A DNA stretch of 64,000 nucleotides from CAVQRC01 sp963715045. GTDB taxonomy: Bacteria > Planctomycetota > Planctomycetia > Pirellulales > Lacipirellulaceae. Below the pieces are notes generated by a model. That model was not told the origin of the DNA, did no database searches, and saw only the letters and a program-made list of their open reading frames with translations. Position 1 is the first letter of the stretch, and every line of letters starts with the position of its first letter. The stretch lies in assembly GCA_963715045.1 (NCBI GenBank), contig CAVQRC010000006.1, positions 62,001 to 126,000 of the forward strand, in the 5' to 3' direction. Below are positions 50,876 through 60,400 of this stretch, one piece after another. Made by a program: the position numbers and the translations under genes.

Positions 50876-52219
50876 TCAAAAAGTGAAGATCGCATCAACG
50901 GCGGCCATGAACTGATTGCGGTCGCGGCCGTTCCCGAAAGGTCCGGGACCAACGCCCGCATCGGCATCAAACCAATCCCAACGAATCTCGGGGCGGATGA
51001 TCAGATTGTTGTTGGGCTTGTAGTTCAGCCCCAACGTGAAATCGTAGTACACACCCGGGCCGGGCGTTGGGTTCACAATGAATCCGTCGATATCGTCGAA
51101 CCATTCAAAACGGAGCCCCGCCGTCCAGCGATCACTGAACTCGTGCGACAACTCCTGATGGACGTTGTACCAGGAGGCCGTTTCGCCGCCTGGCAGCACG
51201 TTCTGTTGAAATCCGTAATCGCTGTAAATCACGTAACTCGTGCGTTTGCCGATTCGCTGTTCAAAGACGATGCTTTGCACGTACAAAGTTTGGCTCCCGA
51301 CATCGGCTTCATTGCCCAGGCTGAACTGGAACGACAACGATCGATTACCGTCGTCACCAAGCAAGGTCACGATTCCGAAACCACTCAAGTCGTTGTTGTT
51401 ATCTTCCCAATTGCCCATTCCGCGATGAAAACCGCCGCCAATCCGGAGCGAGTCACTGAGCTTCCAGTTCGCGTACATCCCAACCACCTGTTCGGTTTCG
51501 AAGCTGAAGGAGAATCCATAGCTGTTGGAGTAGAAGAAGTTGTCGGTGGGAATCGGCCGCTCATAGCCCACCGGCAGGTAGAAGTGTCCCAGTTGAAGAG
51601 TCAAGTCGTTATAGGCCACTTCCAGGTACAGCTGCGGCATCGCCAGCCCCATCAGACCGACTCCGCCGAGTCCCGATCCATCGTTGCTGTTCCAATGGTT
51701 GCTCAGGTCGCTGCTTGTTTCCAAGCCGCGAGACTGTAGGAAGACGTAGTTCGTGCCATAAATCAAGTCGATCTGGCCGCCAATATCCCAGTCCGATTCA
51801 CCCGTATCGGTCTTCCGCCCAACCGTAAGGTACATCGAATTGAGCATGTACTCGTCGTTACGATAGTTGAAACTCGTCGCCGGAAGATTGCCGGTGCCGA
51901 CCGCGGGGTTGGTCGGGTTTCGCGAGTTGGTCGTCATTCCCTGAGCGAGCTGGCCGTCGACCGCGATACCCCATCGATCGAGAAGCGTGCAGTCATCGAA
52001 CAGTTTCCATGGGGCGTCCACGGAGTTCGATGACGACGCGGAGCCGCCGCCAGCAGCATGAGCATCACCGAAGACTGGGCCGAATCGATCGCAGGTGTCA
52101 TCAGCGCTGGTCGATCCCGCAGCCGCGATCAGCAGCAATGTTAGAACCCAAGTGGGGGGGGTTGCGGTTGGCACATGACTTCCTTCTGACATACCCAACT
52201 TGTGCGACGCACTTGTCAT
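50876..52219 (-). CDS. Outer-membrane beta-barrel porin (BBP2/DUF1597 type)
   Basis: 447 residues (or 438 from ATG 52192). After a signal peptide (WVLTLLLIAAAGSTSADD) an N-terminal domain contains LDRWGIAVDGQLAQGMT, then alternating strands rich in aromatic residues, for example LTLQLGHFYLPVGYE, TEQVVGMYANW, WYNVHQELSHEF, ending in DAIFTF with the terminal Phe of outer-membrane barrels. It resembles the BBP2 porin family expanded in planctomycetes. Substrate unknown. Convergent with the ClC gene. Confidence 0.82.
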   Translation of the reverse strand: MTSASHKLGMSEGSHVPTATPPTWVLTLLLIAAAGSTSADDTCDRFGPVFGDAHAAGGGSASSSNSVDAPWKLFDDCTLLDRWGIAVDGQLAQGMTTNSRNPTNPAVGTGNLPATSFNYRNDEYMLNSMYLTVGRKTDTGESDWDIGGQIDLIYGTNYVFLQSRGLETSSDLSNHWNSNDGSGLGGVGLMGLAMPQLYLEVAYNDLTLQLGHFYLPVGYERPIPTDNFFYSNSYGFSFSFETEQVVGMYANWKLSDSLRIGGGFHRGMGNWEDNNNDLSGFGIVTLLGDDGNRSLSFQFSLGNEADVGSQTLYVQSIVFEQRIGKRTSYVIYSDYGFQQNVLPGGETASWYNVHQELSHEFSDRWTAGLRFEWFDDIDGFIVNPTPGPGVYYDFTLGLNYKPNNNLIIRPEIRWDWFDADAGVGPGPFGNGRDRNQFMAAVDAIFTF

Positions 52220-52517
52220 TCATCGACGTGAATCGGACGAACGCACCGAGAGAAGCGGCCTGTCCATGCCGACTCACGCACCGCAACGTCGGATTGGAAG
52301 GCCTGTGCGAACTTTCCAAGCCCTCCGCGGTCGGCGGTACGTAACTTGATGGTATTTGCCCATCAATGAAGGGTTCCGCTTTTGACGATTCTGATGCCGA
52401 GCAGTCGATCTCGTGAAAGATAAAACCCGTCGGAGGGTTACTGGAAGAGAACGACCCGTTTGTTGCCAGCTTCCGCCAAGAATATGGCCCGCAACGCGTG
52501 GTGACCGGTGGTGGCTT
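52193..52517. other. Intergenic region upstream of the porin
   Basis: About 325 bases. Contains the porin leader and the 3' end region of the small membrane-protein gene that follows. No gene or repeat seen. Confidence 0.3.
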
Positions 52518-53051
52518 TCAACCCCGTTGTTCCGACGCACCTTCTGCCGGCATCGCCTGCATCCCCAGTCCCCGGACATACGCTTCGACGTCCGCCGCTT
52601 CGTCACCACAGGGAACGCTTGTCGCAAACAGAAGATCAATCGGTCTGGGATCCGGGAGCGAGAACAGGAGCATGGTGTCACCGCTGAACTGAATGCAGCC
52701 GATTTCGTTCCAGAGGTGGATTCGCGACCATTTCCCACGCACTGCGGTGATGCCAGGCGGACCGACTGTGTAATGCGTCGGCAACAGGTAACCGAGCATC
52801 GTCGAGGCCACGAGTCCGCCGGCCAGCAGGCCGATCGTCAGGCTGCCATTGGTCCACCACATGCCGCAGGTAACGGCGGCCAGAAGCAGGATCGCCACGA
52901 TCGAACGCGGCAGGCGGTCGACGACCGGCCAGCTTCTCCAGCAGATCTCCCAGGTGACCGGTTCGATCGGGGTCGGCTGCTGCAAGGTACGAATCGTCGA
53001 CCCCTCGTCGAGTTCTGGGTCAGGCGATGCTGGAGAATGAGACGGTATCAA
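52518..53051 (-). CDS. Small membrane protein with C-terminal beta-rich (PH-like) domain, function unknown
   Basis: 177 residues, start TTG 53051 overlapping the preceding stop (TTGA), so translation is probably coupled. Two membrane helices lie around residues 50-95 (IVAILLLAAVTCGMWW, LTIGLLAGGLVASTML) followed by a beta-rich stretch (YTVGPPGITAVRGKWSRIHL, TMLLFSLPDPRPIDLLFA) resembling bacterial PH-type folds such as YdbT. I do not recognise a specific family. Third gene of an M20-amidohydrolase operon. Confidence 0.65.
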   Translation of the reverse strand: MIPSHSPASPDPELDEGSTIRTLQQPTPIEPVTWEICWRSWPVVDRLPRSIVAILLLAAVTCGMWWTNGSLTIGLLAGGLVASTMLGYLLPTHYTVGPPGITAVRGKWSRIHLWNEIGCIQFSGDTMLLFSLPDPRPIDLLFATSVPCGDEAADVEAYVRGLGMQAMPAEGASEQRG

Positions 53052-53479
53052 CGGTTCGACTCGGGCTGCGTCGCCAGGGGGGTCGTCAGTGCGCCTCGAA
53101 AGAGGTACGCCGCGACGAGGTACAGCAACGTGCCGAAGCCGATCGCGCCTGACATGCAAACGAAGAAGTAGTCACGCAGTAGAACCAGCATCGGCGGTTC
53201 GTCACTGAGGGCCGGCCGTCGTGCCACCGGGCCGGGGGCCGGCTGGGGAACTGCCGCGTCGTCGGATGGCGAATCGTCGCCGGGCAGCCGACCAGCCCGC
53301 CAGTCGTCGCGGGTCTTGGATTGCCAGGTCGTCCAGGCACTCTGCGCCGACGTTGAAGTGAGGTTCGCAAATGCCCAGCGGCGGGCCATGACCAGCCCGC
53401 TGGCGAGCACCGCGATCCAGATCGCCAACCCGATCCAGATCCCGACAGTTGCTTTCGATCGCGGTTGCAACATGTTCAC
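53048..53479 (-). CDS. Small membrane protein, function unknown
   Basis: 143 residues with two membrane helices: WIGLAIWIAVLASGLVMA near the N-terminus and GAIGFGTLLYLVAAYLF near the C-terminus, with a proline-rich linker between. No known domain. It overlaps the M20 gene by four bases (ATGA) and the next gene by four, so the three are one transcript. It may act in a membrane complex with its neighbour. Confidence 0.65.
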   Translation of the reverse strand: MNMLQPRSKATVGIWIGLAIWIAVLASGLVMARRWAFANLTSTSAQSAWTTWQSKTRDDWRAGRLPGDDSPSDDAAVPQPAPGPVARRPALSDEPPMLVLLRDYFFVCMSGAIGFGTLLYLVAAYLFRGALTTPLATQPESNR

Positions 53480-54786
53480 GGTGCGGCCGGTGGGACAGGC
53501 ATCAATTCAAGAACGGCCGATGTCATGGTGAGCATGGCCGTGCGGAGTGTTGGTTCCGGATCAGGAAAGAACGACGCGGAGTGCAACGAAGGTGGTTGTC
53601 CATCATTTTCCCGGTAGGCCTCGAGCCGCTCTGGCACGATCGCTCCAACCGAGTACATCAAGATCGGGACACCCGCGAGGCCATAGCGGCTGAAGTCTTC
53701 GCCGCCCATCGATGGCTCCATTTCGATCGTGTTTTCTTTACCCAACACCCGAAGGAAAACGGGTGCCAGGCGGGCGACGAGTCGATCATCGTTGTACAAC
53801 GCGGGCGTTCCCTCCGAGGTGCTGACGACCGGCTCGGGAGCGTCACTGCTTTGAGCCGCAGCGCGGGCCTTCCGCTCGATGGCGTCGAGAAGCTGGCGAC
53901 GTACGGTCGGCGCGTAGCTGCGGACCGTTAACTGCAATGTGCACTCGTTACCGATGATGTTGTGTTTCGTGCCTCCGCGGATCGACCCGACCGTGATGAC
54001 AGCCGGTTCGATCGGTTTGATCTCGCGACTGACAATCGTTTGCAGATCGAGAATCAACCGGGCTGCGATGACCACCGGATCGATCGTGGTGTGCGGATAG
54101 GCCCCGTGTCCGCCGCGTCCCCGGATGGTGACGTCGACGCTGTCGACGTTTGCCATCGCGTAGCCTGCTCGATAGCCGACTTGGCCTGCCGGAATCGCCG
54201 GAGAGACATGCAGGGCTATCGCGTACTCCGGTCGTGGGAAACGCCCGAACAAACCGTCGGCGAGCATGGCTGCGGCGCCGGAGCCCCGCTCCTCGGCAGG
54301 TTGGCAGATCACCATCAGCGTTCCACTCCAGGCCTCGCGGTGCGTGCTCAAGTAACGCACCACTCCAATCAGATTCGCCATGTGAATATCGTGACCGCAA
54401 GCGTGCATCACGCCGACCGTGGCCCCCCGGGCGTCGTTCGTTGTCACCCGGGAGGCGTAAGCGACGCCGGTCTGTTCGACAACCGGCAGACCGTCCATGT
54501 CTGCCCGCAGCATGATCACCGGCCCGGTGCCGTTCGCGAGCAGCCCCACGACGCCAAAGCCACCAACCCGTTCCGTCACCTCGCAACCGGAGTCCCGCAA
54601 CTCCGCTGCCAGCCGCGCGGAAGTCTGCTCTTCTTGAAATGAGAGCTCGGGAGTCTGATGAAGCTCTTTGTACAGCGCGACCACCGAGGCCAGATTCTCA
54701 TCCAGCCACGTCTCGAGTGCGTCGCCGGCAAGCGCTGTGGGGACGGTGAAGCAAGTGAACGCTGCGGTAAGCAAGAGCAATCTCAT
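53476..54786 (-). CDS. M20 family metallo-amidohydrolase, exported
   Basis: 436 residues with a signal peptide (LLLLTAAFTCFTVPTALAG). M20D motifs: RADMDGLPVVEQTG, HACGHDIHMANLIG, QPAEERGSGAAAML, RGRGGHGAYPH for the dimer contact, and EPSMGGEDFSRYG with the last metal ligand. Members hydrolyse N-acyl amino acids or peptides such as hippurate or indole-acetyl conjugates. The first gene of a three-gene operon with two small membrane proteins downstream. Confidence 0.9.
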   Translation of the reverse strand: MRLLLLTAAFTCFTVPTALAGDALETWLDENLASVVALYKELHQTPELSFQEEQTSARLAAELRDSGCEVTERVGGFGVVGLLANGTGPVIMLRADMDGLPVVEQTGVAYASRVTTNDARGATVGVMHACGHDIHMANLIGVVRYLSTHREAWSGTLMVICQPAEERGSGAAAMLADGLFGRFPRPEYAIALHVSPAIPAGQVGYRAGYAMANVDSVDVTIRGRGGHGAYPHTTIDPVVIAARLILDLQTIVSREIKPIEPAVITVGSIRGGTKHNIIGNECTLQLTVRSYAPTVRRQLLDAIERKARAAAQSSDAPEPVVSTSEGTPALYNDDRLVARLAPVFLRVLGKENTIEMEPSMGGEDFSRYGLAGVPILMYSVGAIVPERLEAYRENDGQPPSLHSASFFPDPEPTLRTAMLTMTSAVLELMPVPPAAP

Positions 54787-54875
54787 GGGAAATATTCACG
54801 ACCATCGCTGAGAGGAATACGAACTCCGCTTGATACAGATAGTCTACAAGAGCTGCCGGTAAAGCGAAGTGTGGA

Positions 54876-55031
54876 GGCAGGGGTCAGGGGTCAGGGGTCG
54901 GGGGTCGGGGGTCACGCTGGCTTCGCGGACGGGGCCGAATATGATAGACCAACGCTCGAGGCTGTGAGGTTCGTTTTGGGCTTTGGTCATTGGGCATTCC
55001 CTAGTCATTAGGCCTTCGTCATTAGTCATTC
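54876..55031. repeat. Intergenic repeats: G-rich words (54876-54916) and TCATT words (54985-55031)
   Basis: First, five copies of GGGGTCA/GGGGTCG in series. Second, words such as GTCATTGGGCATT and TTCGTCATTAGTCATTC, like those at 588-633. The second block ends nine bases before the proposed rdgB start, so it occupies the place of the ribosome site. Confidence 0.7.
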
Positions 55032-55041
55032 ACCTCCCCTG

Positions 55042-55638
55042 TTGATTCTCGGTACGCACAACCGCGGTAAGGCCCGCGAGCTTCGCGAACTCCTGGTACC
55101 TCAAGGTGTGCAGGTACAGACGCTGGCCGACTACGCGGACGCCATCGAAGTCGTCGAAGACGGCACGACATTCGCGGAGAACGCCTGTAAGAAGGCCTCC
55201 GGACAGGCGGAGCATCTTTCGGCGTGGGTGCTGGGGGAAGACAGCGGATTGTCGGTCGACGCCCTCGATGGTCGGCCCGGCGTGTTCTCGGCACGCTACG
55301 CGAGCGAGAATGCGACCGACGAAGACAACATCCAGAAGTTACTCGAAGAACTGGCGGGTGTGCCTCTCGAGAAACGCACCGCGCATTACACGTGCCACAT
55401 GGCCATTTCCGATCCGACGGGCAGGATCCACTGGGAAAGCGCGGGGATCTGCCGCGGCCGAATTCAGTTTGCCCCGCGGGGCACGAACGGGTTCGGCTAC
55501 GATCCGGTATTCGAGATCGTCGAATACCATCGGACATTTGGAGAACTCGGACCCGCGGTCAAGCAGACGTTGTCGCACCGGGGACGGGCTTTGAGAGAAT
55601 TGGTCCGACAGGGTGTCGCGCCGTTGATCGGTCGGTGA
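55042..55638 (+). CDS. rdgB: Non-canonical purine NTP pyrophosphatase (RdgB/HAM1)
   Basis: 198 residues. ILGTHNRGKARELRELL at the N-terminus, TFAENACKKA, GEDSGLSVDALDGRPGVFSARY and GTNGFGYDPVF are the classic RdgB/HAM1 motifs. It removes dITP, XTP and similar bases from the nucleotide pool. No ATG or GTG fits before the NRGK motif; a stop lies about 30 bases upstream in frame, so TTG 55042 is the best start. No ribosome site is seen. Confidence 0.92.
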   Translation: MILGTHNRGKARELRELLVPQGVQVQTLADYADAIEVVEDGTTFAENACKKASGQAEHLSAWVLGEDSGLSVDALDGRPGVFSARYASENATDEDNIQKLLEELAGVPLEKRTAHYTCHMAISDPTGRIHWESAGICRGRIQFAPRGTNGFGYDPVFEIVEYHRTFGELGPAVKQTLSHRGRALRELVRQGVAPLIGR

Positions 55639-55647
55639 TCCGAGTCT

Positions 55648-56844
55648 CTATTTCCACAACACCGAGGCCACGGTCCGCTTGGGGACGTCCATCACGCGGG
55701 GATGGATATCAAAGGGGACACCGGCCAGTTGCTTGGGTTCCAGTCCGGTTGGCTGAACGCCGAGTTGATCCTTGTAGGCCGAAATGATCTCTGCCTTGGC
55801 GGTTTCGGCCTGGTATGCCGCCGGCTGGACTTCTGCCTTTTTGGGCAGCGGGAACGCGGCGTCGAAGGTACGGAAGATGATCTGGACATCGCGGAGGGGA
55901 ACCTGGCGGCCATCCTGAGTCTGCCGGGCGACTTCATCGAACGATCCGATCGTGACGACGCTCTCGTGACGATCGTGAAACTCATAGGCTTCCCAACCCA
56001 GGGCCCTGAGTGCCACCGTCATCTTGTGAGCACTCTCGGCCGCGATCTCCAGCGGATGCCGCGAGTCTCGCTTTTTCGGTTTCGAAGCTCCCGAAGGGCC
56101 AAGGAATTGCTGACCCGCTCCGGCGATCTTCATCGGTGCCGTGAATGTCGCGACCCGGATGGTCCGCTTGCCCGGGCAGTCCAGCAGGCTGTGCTCGACA
56201 CCTTCGTTCATCCGAGCGACGAGGCTGTCGACACCCTGGGGCACGAAGTACTCCTGCGGCAGCATCGGGTTCCGCGTCACGAAAGCGTGGCCCATCGGTC
56301 CCCGCTTTCGCGAAGCGTCCTTCTTGGCGAGCACCATGTTCTTCAACGCCCGCCAGCCGGCCAGGTTCTGCGTCGTGCGATCGTTGTATTCGCCAGTCAG
56401 CGTCTTGGGTTCCAGCTTCTTGATTTGACGAAGCGTTTGCTGGGCGACCGGGTCGTCGACACTGGGGAAATCGCCGACGAGCACGGCGAACTCCTCGAAT
56501 TGTTTGCCCCGCCGGTAGGTCTTTTTCTGGCCTCGGGCAGAGAGGACTTCGAGGTCGTCCGAGAAGTCGAATTCCATCGAGTGGGTGTACGCGGACAGGT
56601 TGTATCGCTCGCGAAGTTCAATCGCCAGCAGACGGGCTTGCTCCTCAGCCCCTTCGCCCGAGAAGGTCGCGGTCATGATCAGCCATGGGCCGCGCGTCTG
56701 CTCGAGCTGGTAAGTGCCATTAGGATCGGCCGACACTCGGTCGGTGGGGATCAACTGTTTCCAGAGCGGGGGAGCTGCCTGCAACGGGGTGGTCGCGAGC
56801 AACATGGAGACCAACAATACCGGTGCGAGACGAAGACCTGGCAT
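55648..56844 (-). CDS. Exported conserved protein, function unknown (SPOR-like segment)
   Basis: 398 residues from ATG 56844, with a signal peptide (LAPVLLVSMLLATTPLQA). Residues 45-130 (GPWLIMTATFSGEGAEEQAR, ELRERYNLSAYTH, FAVLVGDFPSVDD) look like a SPOR-type peptidoglycan-binding fold, repeated weakly near residues 290-340 (MTVALRALGWEAYEFHD). I know no named family. The gene is convergent with rdgB and well separated from sppA. Confidence 0.6.
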   Translation of the reverse strand: MPGLRLAPVLLVSMLLATTPLQAAPPLWKQLIPTDRVSADPNGTYQLEQTRGPWLIMTATFSGEGAEEQARLLAIELRERYNLSAYTHSMEFDFSDDLEVLSARGQKKTYRRGKQFEEFAVLVGDFPSVDDPVAQQTLRQIKKLEPKTLTGEYNDRTTQNLAGWRALKNMVLAKKDASRKRGPMGHAFVTRNPMLPQEYFVPQGVDSLVARMNEGVEHSLLDCPGKRTIRVATFTAPMKIAGAGQQFLGPSGASKPKKRDSRHPLEIAAESAHKMTVALRALGWEAYEFHDRHESVVTIGSFDEVARQTQDGRQVPLRDVQIIFRTFDAAFPLPKKAEVQPAAYQAETAKAEIISAYKDQLGVQPTGLEPKQLAGVPFDIHPRVMDVPKRTVASVLWK

Positions 56845-57168
56845 GACGTTCCAACGCAGATCGGGGACCCTGGTGGGTGGCCGAGAGACAACCGGCCACG
56901 GCGAAAATCGGGGCGAATCGTAGCAGGCGACTCGGATCGTCGCCACACCGTTTTCCCCAGAAATCCGGCGAAAACGTGCAGAATTCGACTCCGCCTTTCG
57001 TCATCCGGTGAGGTAGTGTTGCCGATGCGGCCGTTGCCCCGCCGCCTCGCGTAGATGCCCTCGCAGAAACGCGACTGTGCCAAGATTCCGCGCGTCGCGA
57101 CGAATGGAATGTGCCGCTAGAATGGCGTACTAAATTGCCTGTTTGCCCCATTTTATGAGGAGTTCCTG
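56845..57168. other. Divergent intergenic region upstream of sppA
   Basis: 324 bases. A TAGAAT near 57117-57122 preceded by TG one base earlier could be an extended -10 for sppA. GAGGAG about six bases before the sppA ATG is a strong ribosome site. Nothing else seen. Confidence 0.35.
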
Positions 57169-59091
57169 ATGCCCTCTCGAGATGCTCTCGATAGCCTTCG
57201 GTTGACCCTGATCGTCGTTTCCCTCCTGGTCGTGACGGCCCCGTTGCGAGCGCTGGCGAAGGACGAGCCGGCGACCGAAGCAGCAAGTGAGAAAGAAACT
57301 GCCCAGCAGCAGACTACAGACGAGCAGGACAAGGCAAGTGATCAAGCGACGCAGGAGAAGAAAGTCACCAAGAAGGTCCGGCTCGCGAAGATCCGACTGT
57401 CGGGGTCGCTGGCCGAGGCGGCCGGGGGGCCGTCACTGTTCGGTGATCTTGGCCGCGATCTGCGGCAGACGATCGGGCGGATCGACAAAGCGGCTCAAGA
57501 CGACGAGATTCAGGGACTCGTGCTCGAAATCAATGAACCCTCGATTGGTCGCGGACGGATCAACGAGGTGCGCGAGGCCATCAAGCGTTTTCGCAAAGCG
57601 GACAAGAAGGTTTACGCATACTTCGAGCAGGCATCGACGAGCGGCTATTTGATCGCCTCGGCGTGTGACGAAGTCGTGATGCCGGAGTCGGGAGGGCTCA
57701 TGATTCCCGGCGTGTATGCGGAGATGACCTACTACAAAGGAATGCTCGACAAACTCGGGCTGAAGGCTGATTTCCTCCACATTGGCGAAGCCAAGGGAGC
57801 CGCCGAGCCGTTCACTCGCGAGAGCATGAGTGATGGAGTCCGCGAAAACCTCACGAACATGATGGACGATATCTTCAACCAGATCGTGGAAGACATCGCC
57901 ACCGGTCGCGGGCTGGCCGCCGACAAAGTCAAGAAGCTCATCGACGACGGAGTGTTCGAGCCCGCAGAAGCGCTCGAGGCGGGTCTCGTCGACAAACTGG
58001 CGTACGAAGACCAGCTGCGGGAATACCTCACGAAGCAATACGAGGCCGACGACCTCGTCTACGTGATGAATTACGGCAAGAAGAAAGTCGACCAGGACTT
58101 CTCGGGCACGATGGGGCTGATCAAGCTCATGCAGGCCTTCATGGGCCCCCAGTCGCCCAGCAAGAGAGACGCGGAGCGGAAGGTTGCGATCGTCTACGCC
58201 CTGGGCGGGATCACGTCGGGCAAGAGTACCGCGGATCTCTTCGGTGAGGTCACCATGGGCTCGGAAACGATCGTCAAAGCGATCCGGGAAGCCGCTGAGG
58301 AAGACGACGTGGTCGCGATCGTACTCCGCATCGACAGTCCTGGCGGTTCGGCGTTGGCGAGCGACATGATCTGGCGAGCCACGCAAGAGACGGGCAAGCC
58401 CATCGTGGCAAGCATGAGCAACGTGGCGGCCAGCGGAGGCTACTACATCGCGATGGGCTGCGACAAGATCATCGCCGAACCGGGAACCGTAACGGGCTCG
58501 ATCGGGGTGGTCGGCGGCAAGATCTCGCTAGGCGGCCTGTACGACAAAGTCGGCGTGACGACCGACGTGATCCAGCGGGGAGCGAACGCGGGTCTGTTCA
58601 GTACGACCCGGGTGTGGAACGAATCGGAGCGGGATGCGATTCGGGAATCGATGCTGAATGTCTACGAGCAATTCACGGGCAAGGTTGCCCAAGGGCGACA
58701 CATGCCGTTGGATCGAGTCAAGGAACTTGCGGGGGGAAGAGTTTACACGGGTCGCGACGCCAAGCAGTTGGGGCTGATCGACGAGCTCGGGACGCTGCGG
58801 GATGCGATTCAGGCAGCGCAAGCGTTGGCGGGGGTCGACCGTGAGACGGAACTCGAGATCGAAACCTACCCGGAGCGACCGAGTTTCTTCGAGTCGCTGT
58901 TCGGTGACATGGACGAAGAGTACGAGGCCCGCGTGCCGGTGATGGCCCTCCCGCCAGGGACGGTTGGTACGCTCGAGGCGCTCTCGCCCGAAGTCAAGCA
59001 ACTGCTGAGCCACGTGAGCCGACTCCGAACGCTGTTTCGCGATCGCGTGACCCTGGTGATGCCTTACGAACTCGACATCCGGATGGACTGA
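57169..59091 (+). CDS. sppA: Signal peptide peptidase SppA (protease IV type, S49)
   Basis: 640 residues, tandem S49 domains. The first half carries the lysine of the Ser-Lys dyad (IGEAKGAAEPFTRES), the second half the serine (SNVAASGGYYIAMG) after RIDSPGGSALASDM. An N-terminal signal anchor (TLIVVSLLVVTAPLRALA) and a charged region of about 60 residues precede the first domain. It digests cleaved signal peptides in the membrane. A good GAGGAG site precedes the ATG. The last 28 bases overlap the end of mtaB on the other strand. Confidence 0.93.
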   Translation: MPSRDALDSLRLTLIVVSLLVVTAPLRALAKDEPATEAASEKETAQQQTTDEQDKASDQATQEKKVTKKVRLAKIRLSGSLAEAAGGPSLFGDLGRDLRQTIGRIDKAAQDDEIQGLVLEINEPSIGRGRINEVREAIKRFRKADKKVYAYFEQASTSGYLIASACDEVVMPESGGLMIPGVYAEMTYYKGMLDKLGLKADFLHIGEAKGAAEPFTRESMSDGVRENLTNMMDDIFNQIVEDIATGRGLAADKVKKLIDDGVFEPAEALEAGLVDKLAYEDQLREYLTKQYEADDLVYVMNYGKKKVDQDFSGTMGLIKLMQAFMGPQSPSKRDAERKVAIVYALGGITSGKSTADLFGEVTMGSETIVKAIREAAEEDDVVAIVLRIDSPGGSALASDMIWRATQETGKPIVASMSNVAASGGYYIAMGCDKIIAEPGTVTGSIGVVGGKISLGGLYDKVGVTTDVIQRGANAGLFSTTRVWNESERDAIRESMLNVYEQFTGKVAQGRHMPLDRVKELAGGRVYTGRDAKQLGLIDELGTLRDAIQAAQALAGVDRETELEIETYPERPSFFESLFGDMDEEYEARVPVMALPPGTVGTLEALSPEVKQLLSHVSRLRTLFRDRVTLVMPYELDIRMD

Positions 59092-60395
59092 ACACCCACC
59101 AGGCGTCCGTCCTGGAGTTCCTTCGGCGTGACGGAGACGAGCTGCCCGATCGCCTCGGGTGACGCATTGACTTCCACCGGGGCGTAGCGGCAGGAAGTAC
59201 CGACAATGGTTTCGGCGGCGGCGGTTTCGGCGGCGGTTTCGCCCGGGCCCGTGGTTGCGGTGCGACCGGCAGGACTCTCCAGCAGGACCTGAAGTTGGCG
59301 GCCGACGAGCGAAGTGAAGTAGGCCTGTTGCAGTTCGCGTTCAACCTGCGTCAATCGCCGCACGCGATCCTTCTTGAGCTGCGGTTCGACCTGATCCGGC
59401 ATCTTGGCGGCGGGCGTGCCCCTTCGCGGGCTGAAGGGGAATACGTGAATCTTGGAGAAGCCCGTTTCGCGGACGGCCGCGCAGGTCTCGCTGAACTCCG
59501 CCTCGGTCTCGCCGGGAAAGCCGACGATCACATCCGTGGTGAGTGCCGGCTGATCAAGGGACTCAAGAACCATCCGGCAGCGATCCAGCAGCCGTTGGGC
59601 ACCCCATCGACGACGCATCCGGCGGAGCACAGCGTCACTTCCGGATTGCATTGAGATGTGGAGATGCGGGCAGATCTTGTCGCCGTGGGCCGCCATGACA
59701 TCGATCAGGTGACGCGTGACTTCGGTGGCTTCGATGCTCGAGAGCCGGATCCGAAAAGTTCCCTCCAGACCTGCGATCGCCTCGACCAGGTGAGCCAGTC
59801 GCGTCCACTCGCTGCGAGGTCGGTCGCGGCTGAAGTCGACTCCGTAGTGTCCCAGATGAATCCCCGTGAGTACGAGCTCTCGATATCCATTGTCGATCAG
59901 CCGGCGGGCTTCATCCAGGATGTGTGCGAGCGGACGGCTGGTGAGCGCGGGGCGAACGTGGGGAATGATGCAGAAGCTGCAACGTAGCAGGCATCCGTCC
60001 TGGACCTTGAGATACGCCCGATGGCGGCGGCCGAAATAGCTGATGCCGGTGGGGACATCGGTGACCCCAAAGCGACCGAGGAGGTCAGGCAGCTCGCGTT
60101 TGTCGGTGACAATTTCCGTGACGTTGGGAAGGGCCGCAATCTCCTCGGGTGCGCGTGTCGCGTAGCACCCCATCACGACGATCCTGGCAGCCGGATTGTC
60201 ACGGGCCAGGCGGCGAATGACTTGTCGACTCTTGGAGTCGCCCTCGGAAGTGACCGTGCATGTATTGACCACGCACAGATCGGCCGCCTGGTCTTCCGCC
60301 GCGTCCTGCCAGCCGATTCCTACGAGGCCCTCGCGGACGAACTCGGTTTCGTATTGGTTGACCTTGCAGCCGAGGGTGACGGTTCGCAGGAGCAT
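59064..60395 (-). CDS. mtaB: tRNA (t6A37) methylthiotransferase MtaB
   Basis: 443 residues. UPF0004 domain (LRTVTLGCKVNQYETE, VVNTCTVTSEGDSKSRQ), radical-SAM cysteines in GCLLRCSFCIIP, and C-terminal TRAM region. The short TLGCKVNQ and the missing long linker place it in MtaB rather than MiaB. It adds a methylthio group to t6A at position 37 of tRNAs reading ANN codons. The ATG at 60395 is directly preceded by the G-rich repeat. It is convergent with sppA with a 28-base overlap. Confidence 0.92.
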   Translation of the reverse strand: MLLRTVTLGCKVNQYETEFVREGLVGIGWQDAAEDQAADLCVVNTCTVTSEGDSKSRQVIRRLARDNPAARIVVMGCYATRAPEEIAALPNVTEIVTDKRELPDLLGRFGVTDVPTGISYFGRRHRAYLKVQDGCLLRCSFCIIPHVRPALTSRPLAHILDEARRLIDNGYRELVLTGIHLGHYGVDFSRDRPRSEWTRLAHLVEAIAGLEGTFRIRLSSIEATEVTRHLIDVMAAHGDKICPHLHISMQSGSDAVLRRMRRRWGAQRLLDRCRMVLESLDQPALTTDVIVGFPGETEAEFSETCAAVRETGFSKIHVFPFSPRRGTPAAKMPDQVEPQLKKDRVRRLTQVERELQQAYFTSLVGRQLQVLLESPAGRTATTGPGETAAETAAAETIVGTSCRYAPVEVNASPEAIGQLVSVTPKELQDGRLVGVQSIRMSSS

Positions 60396-60400
60396 GGATT

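Noticed and set aside
55702..57054. 450-codon plus-strand frame opposite the exported 398-residue protein
   Set aside because: The minus strand has a signal peptide and a ribosome site; the plus frame has neither.
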